The notes under the pieces were generated by a model. It searched no databases and was not told the DNA's origin. It saw only the letters and a list, made by a program, of their open reading frames with translations. Source: Pedobacter terrae (lineage in GTDB: Bacteria > Bacteroidota > Bacteroidia > Sphingobacteriales > Sphingobacteriaceae). From it: 64,000 nucleotides of DNA. The stretch is from contig NZ_FNCH01000004.1 in assembly GCF_900100705.1 (NCBI RefSeq), positions 186,001 to 250,000 of the forward strand. The letters run 5' to 3'. Positions 17,591 to 25,097 of this stretch are shown here, piece after piece. The position numbers were made by a program, and so were the translations under genes. Every line of letters begins with the position of its first letter. Within the stretch, counting starts at the first letter, position 1.

Positions 17591-18397
17591 ATGGCAGCAA
17601 AAAAACAACCAGGCTGGTTACACGTAGCAATTTCATGGGGAGCAAGTATTGTAATTATCGGAGCATTATTTAAAATTCTGCATATTGGTGGGATTTTAGG
17701 TAACTATATGATCGGTATTGGTCTTGGCGTAGAGGCATTTTTGTTCTTTTTAACAGGATTTTTTCCACCAGAACCAGAACCAGCATGGGAAAGGGTTTAT
17801 CCTGAATTAAAGGCAGATTTTAAAGGAGATTTACCAACGGCTTCAGCCAGACCTGTTGCTGCAGTGGCTTCATCTAATACTGCCGCTTTAGATAAAATGT
17901 TATCTGATGCTAAAATTGGTCCGGAATTAATTGAAAGTTTGGGTACCGGTTTACGTACGTTCGGTGATAAGGTAGCTGCAATTTCGAATGTTGCGGATAC
18001 ATCTACTGCAACAAATGAATTAACAGGTAAGATTAAAACCGCATCAGCTGGTTTTGATAATCTGAGTGCATCTTTTGAAAAAGCAACTGCTAATTTAAAA
18101 GCAATGGGCGAAAGCAATGTAGATTCTCAGGCATACCATGAACAGGTTAATAATTTAGCTAAGAACTTATCGGCTTTAAATGCGGTTTATGAGTTGGAAT
18201 TACAGGATTCTAGTACACATCTAAAATCGATGAATAAATTCTATTCTAACTTATCGTTAACCATGCAAAACTTTAACGAATCGATGGAAGATTCGAAACA
18301 GTTTAAAGAAGAGGTGAACAAACTGGCTAAAAACCTATCATCGCTGAATGCAATTTATGGCAATATGTTGTCGGCTATGAATGGCCCACGTGTATAA
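17591..18397 (+). CDS. gldL: GldL/PorL, inner-membrane motor subunit of the T9SS
   Basis: The 268-aa protein has two N-terminal transmembrane helices (about residues 11-31 and 36-58) followed by a long cytoplasmic helical region. Ionisable residues lie inside the membrane part: K28 and H31 in the first helix and E48 in the second. These match in position the charged residues that are important for proton-driven torque in the GldL5-GldM2 motor. The gene lies 37 bp after gldK and 38 bp before gldM. Confidence 0.95.
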   Translation: MAAKKQPGWLHVAISWGASIVIIGALFKILHIGGILGNYMIGIGLGVEAFLFFLTGFFPPEPEPAWERVYPELKADFKGDLPTASARPVAAVASSNTAALDKMLSDAKIGPELIESLGTGLRTFGDKVAAISNVADTSTATNELTGKIKTASAGFDNLSASFEKATANLKAMGESNVDSQAYHEQVNNLAKNLSALNAVYELELQDSSTHLKSMNKFYSNLSLTMQNFNESMEDSKQFKEEVNKLAKNLSSLNAIYGNMLSAMNGPRV

Positions 18398-18435
18398 TTT
18401 GTTTAGTTTTTAATTTTTAAAGAAAAGCTACTCAT

Positions 18436-19968
18436 ATGGCAGGCGGAAAAGAAACAACAAGGCAGCGGATGATCAATATCATGTATTTGGTATTGTTGGC
18501 CATGCTCGCCTTAAACGTATCAGATACCATTTTAGATGCATTTAAAAATATCAACGATAGTTTGGATACTTCTAAAAACAATGTAAATACAAGCATTAAT
18601 CAGTTGTTTTCTGCCTTCGAAAATTCGAAGTTGAAAGAAGAGCCAGTACGTGCCCAGCCTATTTATGATAAGGCTAAACAAGCGCAAAAGGCGGCAGATG
18701 ATTTAAATAATTACATTGAAAGTCTTAAAAAAGAATTTACTCAGGCAGGTGAGGGGATCGACCCTGAAACGGATGATCTGGTAAATAGATCTAATCAGGA
18801 TATCGCACAGAATATCATGATTAACCAAAAGAAAGCAGATGAGTTAAAGAAGAGAATTAACGACACGCGCGAAAAATTAATCTCTTTGTTAGACAAAGAT
18901 GATAGAGCGAATGTTTCTTTCTCTCTTGAAGCTAAAGATCCGGTAAGAAAAAGAAAAGGGAATTGGCAGGAAACTTACTTTGGTGAGGGAACACCACTAA
19001 CGGCCGCTATGACTATTTTAACCAAACTACAAACAGATACTAAAAATGCTGAGGCAGAAGTAGTGAAGAAACTGTTCGGAAATATGGATAAAGCACAGGT
19101 TAATCTGGATCAGTTTGCGGCAGTTGCAGTAGCACCTACTTCTTATGTAATTCAAGGTCAGCCTTACACGGCTGAAGTATTTTTAACAGCCAGCGATTCG
19201 AGATCAACTCCTGACATTACGGTTAACGGAAATAAATTATCAGTTAAAGATGGTAAAGGAACTTATACCGGTGGTACGGGTAGTGTGGGTCAGTTTACCT
19301 GGGTGGGTACCGTACGTGTTCGTCAAACTGATGGCCAGGTAAAGGAATACAAAACTCAACCGCAAACCTATCAGGTAGCAAAACCATCAGCATCTGTTTC
19401 TTCAACGAAACTGAATGTAATTTATGCTGGTATTGCCAATCCATTTACTGTTTCTGCAGCAGGATTTCCATTAGAAAGCGTACGTGCTTCCATTTCAGGC
19501 GGTTCAATGTCTGGTAGTAATGGAAATTATAATGTAAATGTTCCGGGCAGCATGGTCGGTCAGGAAGTATCTATCAATGTCTCAGCAAACAACGCGGGTA
19601 AAACCGTTAGCTTAGGCTCACAAAAATTTAGGGTGAAAGCCATTCCGGCGCCAGTAGCAAAGGTTGGCGGACGTGCAGGGGGCGATATTGCATCAGTACA
19701 GTTAAAAAGCGAAAGCGAGATTGAAGCAGATCTGGATGATTTTCCTTTCGATGTTAAGTTTAAAATACAACGTTATAAGTTAACCATTATTAAGCCACGT
19801 TCTGATGCTGTTACCATTGCGGGTAGCGGTGGAAGTTTCGCTGGTGCAGTTAAAGGTGCGATGAATTCTGTTACTCCTGGAACGAGGGTGTTTTTTGAAG
19901 ATATTGTTTCTGTAGGGCCAGATGGTCGTCAAAGAATTTTGCCTTCGTTAGCGTTCAGTGTAAAATAA
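18436..19968 (+). CDS. gldM: GldM/PorM, rotor-shaft subunit of the T9SS motor
   Basis: The 510-aa protein starts with a short cytoplasmic segment and one transmembrane helix (about residues 12-34, MYLVLLAMLALNVSDTIL), then a helical periplasmic domain with several DxxKxxxDxL-type turns, followed by three beta-rich domains. GldM crosses the periplasm as a dimeric shaft and contacts the GldK/GldN ring. The length is typical for the family. It is separated from gldN by only 6 bp. Confidence 0.95.
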   Translation: MAGGKETTRQRMINIMYLVLLAMLALNVSDTILDAFKNINDSLDTSKNNVNTSINQLFSAFENSKLKEEPVRAQPIYDKAKQAQKAADDLNNYIESLKKEFTQAGEGIDPETDDLVNRSNQDIAQNIMINQKKADELKKRINDTREKLISLLDKDDRANVSFSLEAKDPVRKRKGNWQETYFGEGTPLTAAMTILTKLQTDTKNAEAEVVKKLFGNMDKAQVNLDQFAAVAVAPTSYVIQGQPYTAEVFLTASDSRSTPDITVNGNKLSVKDGKGTYTGGTGSVGQFTWVGTVRVRQTDGQVKEYKTQPQTYQVAKPSASVSSTKLNVIYAGIANPFTVSAAGFPLESVRASISGGSMSGSNGNYNVNVPGSMVGQEVSINVSANNAGKTVSLGSQKFRVKAIPAPVAKVGGRAGGDIASVQLKSESEIEADLDDFPFDVKFKIQRYKLTIIKPRSDAVTIAGSGGSFAGAVKGAMNSVTPGTRVFFEDIVSVGPDGRQRILPSLAFSVK

Positions 19969-19974
19969 AAGAAG

Positions 19975-20886
19975 ATGAAAAGGATTTTAAGTATTGCTAT
20001 TTTAGTTTTGTTAACGGCGTTTGCTTTTGCACAAAAAAAGCCAACTAGGTTAGCACCGAAGAAAGCTGCACCAGTAGCCGCTGCTTCTGCAGTAGATACG
20101 GTGAAAGCTCCTGTTAAAACAGCCAAAAAGAAACTAAAAGTACCACCTAAAGATGGTTTCTATGCCCGTAAGGACATTGACAGTACCGAAATGGTCCCTT
20201 TGGCTGATGTAAGGGAAGAGGATGTTTTTTATGCAAAACGGATATGGAGAGAAATCGATTTACGGGATACCGTTAATTCGCCCTTAAAATCTCCTAAATC
20301 GAGATTGATTGATGTATTAATTGCAGCAATTAAAAAAGATGAACTAACTGCATATGCTCCAATTGATAGTGCCTTAAACGAAGATGATGCTTTCCTAAAT
20401 CCGATGTCTGCAGATTCTGCAGCTAAATCAGCGTTAGGAACAGCAGAGGTTTCAAACAATAAAACCGGAACCGTTACTACCGTTGTTAATGATTTTAACC
20501 CGGAATTATTCTTAAAATTCAGAATAAAAGAAGATTGGATTTTCGATACCAAACGTTCTATTTTCGAGCCACGTATTGTAGGCATTGCGCCATTAAAGTA
20601 CAATGAGGTTTCTAAACAATGGCAGCCTGTATTTTGGGTGTACTATCCTGAAGCGAGGGAAATTTTAACCAGGAAACGTTTGATCAATACCAATAATGAT
20701 GCTTCATCATTAAGCTTCGATGATTTCTTTATTCGCCGCTTGTTTAGCAGTTATATTGTTAAAGAATCAAATCCTGGTGATAACAAGATCAGAGATATTA
20801 TTTCAAACCCTAAAGAGCGGTTATACGAGTCAGAAAGGATTAAAAAGTCTGTTCTTGATTACGAGCAAGGTCTTTGGGAATACTAA
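19975..20886 (+). CDS. gldN: GldN/PorN, periplasmic ring protein of the T9SS
   Basis: The 303-aa protein has a signal peptide (MKRILSIAILVLLTAFAFAQ), a Pro/Ala/Lys-rich linker to about residue 60, and the conserved GldN domain, beginning with the block DVREEDVFYAKRIWREIDLRD and including PVFWVYYPEAREIL and SFDDFFIRRLFSSYIVKESN. It pairs with GldK in the outer-membrane-associated ring. As the last gene of the block it is followed by a strong terminator. Confidence 0.95.
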   Translation: MKRILSIAILVLLTAFAFAQKKPTRLAPKKAAPVAAASAVDTVKAPVKTAKKKLKVPPKDGFYARKDIDSTEMVPLADVREEDVFYAKRIWREIDLRDTVNSPLKSPKSRLIDVLIAAIKKDELTAYAPIDSALNEDDAFLNPMSADSAAKSALGTAEVSNNKTGTVTTVVNDFNPELFLKFRIKEDWIFDTKRSIFEPRIVGIAPLKYNEVSKQWQPVFWVYYPEAREILTRKRLINTNNDASSLSFDDFFIRRLFSSYIVKESNPGDNKIRDIISNPKERLYESERIKKSVLDYEQGLWEY

Positions 20887-20895
20887 GCTCTTAAA

Positions 20896-20928
20896 AAAGG
20901 CTCCGATGAAATCGGAGCCTTTCTGTTT
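20896..20928 (+). terminator. Rho-independent terminator of the gldKLMN operon
   Basis: AAAGGCTCCGAT (20896-20907), a GAA loop and ATCGGAGCCTTT (20911-20922) form a perfect 12-bp stem followed by a T-rich tail, 9 bp after the gldN stop. Confidence 0.92.
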
Positions 20929-20950
20929 ACAATGAATTCCTTCCTCTTCG

Positions 20951-21040
20951 CCGTCAATCCGAGCGGAGTCGAGAAATCTATCTCGATATAGATCGCTCTC
21001 CCTAATATTCGCGACTGCGCTTCATCCGAAATGATGACCT
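20951..21040. repeat. Degraded copy of the GTCATTTCGAC-type dispersed repeat
   Basis: CCGTCAATCCGAGCGGAGTCGAGAAATC-like wording at the left and GACTGCGCTTCATCCGAAATGATGAC at the right recall the element at 1355-1447, including the inner GAGAAATCTAT arm. The palindrome is imperfect here. The gap 20887-21168 contains no gene. Confidence 0.5.
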
Positions 21041-21168
21041 TCTATTAAGTTGATAAAAACGGGTAGAAGAATATAAGTTTCTGCTTTATAATGTACTTCA
21101 TCCGGTATCTATCAGATCCTGATAAAACATATATATAGATCTGCATAAAAATTTAACTAATTAGCCGA

Positions 21169-22542
21169 TTACTGGTTATCAGTAGTAGCCTCTAATACAT
21201 TTTGAATTGATGTAGGTACATTCGATAAAAGATCATATCCTGTGGCAGATTCGATTGAATGAACTGAGGTTCGGAATGTTTTCCAGTTGGTGTTTAAACC
21301 ATTTGTATTTGGCATGTTTACTGCAATTACTCTTGTAGAAGATGCAATCCTGCTTAAATCGTTATTTCCGTTCGGCAATACGACAATAACTTTCCATGTA
21401 TTTGAAGGTACGTTAACACGTCCGTTATCAATGGTATATGTAGTGCCACCATTGCTCCCTGTACCACCAGAACCGTAAGAACCACAAATGATATAAACCT
21501 CGTTACCTGCTGTAACCAATGAACGTGTGTAATTTTCAAGGTCGGCCCATGGACCCTGGTTATTGTTAGGTGCCTGAGGCATCATGTTGCTCATTAAGAA
21601 TGTGGATGAGTTTGACGTTACAGAAGCAGTCCGGTCAGCTGATGGGCAGTTATGACCACGATCGAAACCAGAACCTGAATAGCTGCTGTTCGATACCTGA
21701 TACCAACCTAAGGGTAAAGCCGTATCGGCTCTGAAATCATTCTGACGTGAATTTGAACCTAAATCAGACGATCCAATATGCCAGCTCACCCAGTTTGGGG
21801 TGGCCCTGCTTCTACTGTAAGAACTTGTATAATAAGTGTGGTCCATCAGGTAATTTTCAGGAGAAGATGTGCTGGCAACAGCATTACTTGGATTACCCAG
21901 TAAAAGGTTACTGTCATCCCGAGAGGTGGTTGGTGGAGGAGTTGTTCCACCGTCTCCAGTTAAAATGCTAAAATCGTCGATATTGATACGGGCAGTACCT
22001 CCACTGATTTTACGGATCTGGAAGCGAACATTTCCAGAAAGGGCTACGTTAAAGGTTGCAGTCGTTAAAGTAGTTGCGCTGGTGGTAATGGTGCTACCGG
22101 TTTGTTGCCAGTTCGAACCGCCGTCGGTAGCGTACCACAGTTGCCACGTACTATTAGCATCGGTACCAAATTTGGCGTGAACAACGGTTACCACCTCGGC
22201 TCCGTTTACATTGAAATTCATGCTCAATGTGCCTGTGTTACGGATACGTACTGATTGACTACCATTTTTTGCATCTCCAGCGAGATTTCCAATTAAGGCA
22301 TCGTCAAGGCTCCAGCTTCCGCTACTTAAAGTTACCGACCCAACGGTGTAACTTCCTTTGGTTCCCGATTCGAATGTTTCGGGGAAACCCACAACTATTG
22401 TCTGGGCACTGGCGGTAGCTGCTTTACTATTTAACTTTTGCTCAAAGGCGCTGTTGTCTGGATGAGCTGGGTTGTCTTTTTTACAGGCAGCCAGGCCAAG
22501 GCATAAAACGGCCAATAAGCTTAATTTTTTTAACGCTTTCAT
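21169..22542 (-). CDS. Lipoprotein DNA/RNA non-specific endonuclease (NucA family)
   Basis: The 457-aa protein has a lipoprotein signal (LGLAAC, Cys20, then KKD), so it is exported and lipid-anchored. Residues about 50-200 are strand-rich and look like a jelly-roll/adhesion module. A Thr/Pro linker (209-216) leads to a NucA-type endonuclease domain (about 220-455) with D304-R-G-H307, where H307 is the general base, SADR, and the metal-binding Asn region 326-328 (QAPNNNQGPW). The C-terminal part (WKVIVVLP, TRVIAVNMPN, GYDLLSNV) follows cyanobacterial NucA closely. It should degrade DNA and RNA at or outside the cell envelope. Its 5' neighbour, 34 bp upstream, resembles the NucA inhibitor NuiA. 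Confidence 0.93.
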   Translation of the reverse strand: MKALKKLSLLAVLCLGLAACKKDNPAHPDNSAFEQKLNSKAATASAQTIVVGFPETFESGTKGSYTVGSVTLSSGSWSLDDALIGNLAGDAKNGSQSVRIRNTGTLSMNFNVNGAEVVTVVHAKFGTDANSTWQLWYATDGGSNWQQTGSTITTSATTLTTATFNVALSGNVRFQIRKISGGTARINIDDFSILTGDGGTTPPPTTSRDDSNLLLGNPSNAVASTSSPENYLMDHTYYTSSYSRSRATPNWVSWHIGSSDLGSNSRQNDFRADTALPLGWYQVSNSSYSGSGFDRGHNCPSADRTASVTSNSSTFLMSNMMPQAPNNNQGPWADLENYTRSLVTAGNEVYIICGSYGSGGTGSNGGTTYTIDNGRVNVPSNTWKVIVVLPNGNNDLSRIASSTRVIAVNMPNTNGLNTNWKTFRTSVHSIESATGYDLLSNVPTSIQNVLEATTDNQ

Positions 22543-22576
22543 TGTTTTAGGATTATTTAATGGATGTAAGGGGGTT

Positions 22577-22975
22577 TTAGGTTTCGATAGCGAAGGTTTC
22601 TATCACGATACAGGTTCCATCTGGCAAATAGCCAGCAATAAGCACAGGAATCCGGCTGGTACCTTCTGCTCTGACCACTGTAATATTGGATAGGTTTTGT
22701 TTTAAAAAGGTATAGAAAGCGGCTATTTTACCTGCATTTTCGACCATTGGCGCATCGGCTTGATCAACTTTTGATATTAAACTATCAAAAAAGGCGGCCT
22801 GATCAATTTGTTTTAAATTGGAAGGATCAGCATGATATTGGATGGCAATTTTCTGCAATAGTGCTGAAGGTGTAATTTTGCCCCAATCTGCTGCTTTAAA
22901 AGGGCTTTCAGATTCGGTAAAATACCATACGCCCAATAAAAGTTTGGTTATGGCGACCAAGATATTGTTATTCAT
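22577..22975 (-). CDS. NuiA-like nuclease inhibitor (immunity protein candidate)
   Basis: The 132-aa protein has no signal peptide and resembles the cyanobacterial inhibitor NuiA along most of its length. The block LLLGVWYFTESESPF corresponds to NuiA's LLFMSESEYPF region. The C-terminal half FYTFLKQNLSNITVVRAEG through AGYLPDGTCIVIETFAIET corresponds to the LxxIKSNLKNPQVYRLGE...GETPAGN...VVET end of NuiA. It also ends in Thr; in NuiA the C-terminal Thr reaches the catalytic metal of NucA. The gene lies directly upstream of the NucA-like gene on the same strand with a 34-bp gap. I infer that it protects the cell from nuclease that has not yet been exported. Confidence 0.82.
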   Translation of the reverse strand: MNNNILVAITKLLLGVWYFTESESPFKAADWGKITPSALLQKIAIQYHADPSNLKQIDQAAFFDSLISKVDQADAPMVENAGKIAAFYTFLKQNLSNITVVRAEGTSRIPVLIAGYLPDGTCIVIETFAIET

Positions 22976-23105
22976 GTAGATAGGGATGTTTTTACGAGCG
23001 TATTAACATCCCCAAATTAGAGAAAAAGGATTTGAGTATTATGCAGTTAAGATTAACAAAGTGTTAACATTTTTACAGATACTCTGTAATATTTTAATAA
23101 CAGAT

Positions 23106-24908
23106 TTACGCTTCTTTAAAATGTGCAAGCAAGGTAACTATCTGTTTTTTATTGAGTACTTCTGCCAGTTCTTTTTCTGTAGCTTCTTTAATCTTTTTAA
23201 CCGATTTAAAATGTGTTAACAGTTTATCTGCAGTTGTTTTTCCAATACCTTCAATCTGTTCAAGCTCGGTTTTAAGTGTACCCTGGTCGCGTTTTTTGCG
23301 GTGAAAAGTAATACCGAAACGGTGGGCCTCATCACGTAATTGCTGGATCACTTTTAAGGTTTCTGATTTCTTGTCTAAATACAATGGAAAGGAATCGCCG
23401 GGATAGAACAATTCTTCCAATCGCTTGGCAATACCGATTACGGTTACCTTGTTCTCTATACCCAGTAACTTTAAACTCTTCATCGCTGATGAAAGCTGCC
23501 CTTTACCACCATCGATAATGATGAGCTGAGGTAAAGGCTGGTTTTCATCCAACATTCTTCTGTAACGACGGAAAACAGCTTCTTCCATGGTTGCAAAATC
23601 ATTGGGACCTTCAACCGTTTTAACATTAAAATGGCGGTAGTCTTTTTTCGAAGGTTTGGCATCTTTAAATACCACAATTGCTGAAACCGGATATTTCCCC
23701 TGAAAGTTAGAATTATCGAAACACTCTATGTGCTTTGGAAGCTGCGTTAAACGCAGATCTTTTTGCATGGTAGTTAAAATCCGATCGGTACGTAAATCAG
23801 GATTCAGCTTTTCATATTGGTTAAGCTTCTCTTTTTTAAAGAAGAGTACATTCTTTTGCGAGAGTTCTAAAAGTTTCTTCTTTTCGCCCAGTTTAGGAAC
23901 CGTAAACTTTAAACTTTCATCTTCCAATGAGGGTTCAAAAGGAACAATAATTTCTTTAGAGGTACTGTTAAATTTAGTTCTGAACTCTAGCATCGCCAGG
24001 GTTAAAATCTCGTCATCACTTTCATCCAATTGTTTTTTAACCTCAATGGTCTGCGTTTGGATAATTGTTCCGTTCATTACCTTCAGGTAGTTCACAAAGG
24101 CATAACGGTCGTCTGATGCAATGCTTACTACATCCACATTGGTAATGGCACTGTTTACCACTGTCGATTTGCTCTGGTATTTTTCCAGTACTTCTAATCT
24201 CCTTGCGTATTGATGAGCGAGTTCGAAGTTCAGATTTTCTGATGCCGACTTAATCACCCCTTTAACATCGCGGATGACGTTTCCGATTTTACCGTTCAGA
24301 ATTTCCTTGATCTCGCCAATATTTTTATCATAATCCGCTTCAGTCTGGTAGTTTTGGCAAGGTCCTTTACAGTTGCCAATCTGATATTCGAGGCAGACCT
24401 TAAATTTGCCTTCGTCTATATTTTTCTCCGTTAGGGGTAAACTACAGGTTCGTAAAGGATAAGTTTCTTTAATTAGATCCAGAATGGTATGCATCATGCC
24501 TATCGAGCCATAAGGGCCAAAATAGGTTGAGCCATCCTTTATTACTTTGCGTGTCCAGTAAATGCGCGGGAAATTTTCATTTTTTACGATAATCCATGGG
24601 TAGGTTTTATCGTCCTTTAAGTTGATATTGAATTTAGGCTGATGCTTTTTGATCAGGCTGTTCTCCAGTAACCATGCATCAATCTCCGTATCAACTATAG
24701 TGAAAGTGATTTTCCTGATCTTAGATACCAATACCCTGGTTTTGCCATTAAACTGGTTTCTGTCGCTGTTAAAATATGAGCCTACACGGTTGCGCAGGTC
24801 TTTCGCTTTACCAATGTACATGAGCTTTCCATCGGCGTCCCAATACTGGTATACGCCGGGTTTATGTGGAATTGCGGTTAATGCTGTTTTATGGTCGAAA
24901 CTGCTCAT
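23106..24908 (-). CDS. uvrC: UvrABC excinuclease subunit C
   Basis: The 600-aa protein has all UvrC parts in order: N-terminal GIY-YIG nuclease domain (GVYQYWDADGKLMYIGKAKDLRNRV region, residues about 16-45) for the 3' incision, a cluster of four Cys near residues 155-180 as in many UvrC proteins, a UVR motif near 205-240 that contacts UvrB, the RNase H-like nuclease domain (ECFDNSNFQGK, IIDGGKGQL) for the 5' incision, and a C-terminal helix-hairpin-helix (LEQIEGIGKTTADKLL). It works in nucleotide excision repair in the cytoplasm. Confidence 0.97.
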   Translation of the reverse strand: MSSFDHKTALTAIPHKPGVYQYWDADGKLMYIGKAKDLRNRVGSYFNSDRNQFNGKTRVLVSKIRKITFTIVDTEIDAWLLENSLIKKHQPKFNINLKDDKTYPWIIVKNENFPRIYWTRKVIKDGSTYFGPYGSIGMMHTILDLIKETYPLRTCSLPLTEKNIDEGKFKVCLEYQIGNCKGPCQNYQTEADYDKNIGEIKEILNGKIGNVIRDVKGVIKSASENLNFELAHQYARRLEVLEKYQSKSTVVNSAITNVDVVSIASDDRYAFVNYLKVMNGTIIQTQTIEVKKQLDESDDEILTLAMLEFRTKFNSTSKEIIVPFEPSLEDESLKFTVPKLGEKKKLLELSQKNVLFFKKEKLNQYEKLNPDLRTDRILTTMQKDLRLTQLPKHIECFDNSNFQGKYPVSAIVVFKDAKPSKKDYRHFNVKTVEGPNDFATMEEAVFRRYRRMLDENQPLPQLIIIDGGKGQLSSAMKSLKLLGIENKVTVIGIAKRLEELFYPGDSFPLYLDKKSETLKVIQQLRDEAHRFGITFHRKKRDQGTLKTELEQIEGIGKTTADKLLTHFKSVKKIKEATEKELAEVLNKKQIVTLLAHFKEA

Positions 24909-24969
24909 GATTACAAAAATAGGATTCGGGAGCGGAAATTTTGATTAAATAATCCGATTAGTGCATGTG

Positions 24970-25085
24970 TGATTTGGGCGTGCCCCTAAGCTACGCAAAG
25001 GGTCAGGCTATCCGTTACAATCTTTTGCTGCGTTTCGCTATGCTCAACTTAGCAGCAAAAGGATTTCCACTGCTATCCTTCACGC
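24970..25085. repeat. GGGCGTGCCCC-type dispersed repeat
   Basis: GGGCGTGCCCC, GGGTCAGGCTATCCG, TACAATC and a closing CCTTCACGC follow the same order as in the element at 5726-5835. The internal TTTTGCTGCG...TTAGCAGCAAAA is an inverted repeat. It lies between uvrC and the penicillin-binding protein gene. No transposase is nearby. Confidence 0.65.
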
Positions 25086-25097
25086 AGGAGTTGATGG

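Noticed and set aside
21287..22418. Plus-strand frames antisense to the nuclease gene
   Set aside because: They mirror the coding pattern of the minus-strand gene and show no family features.
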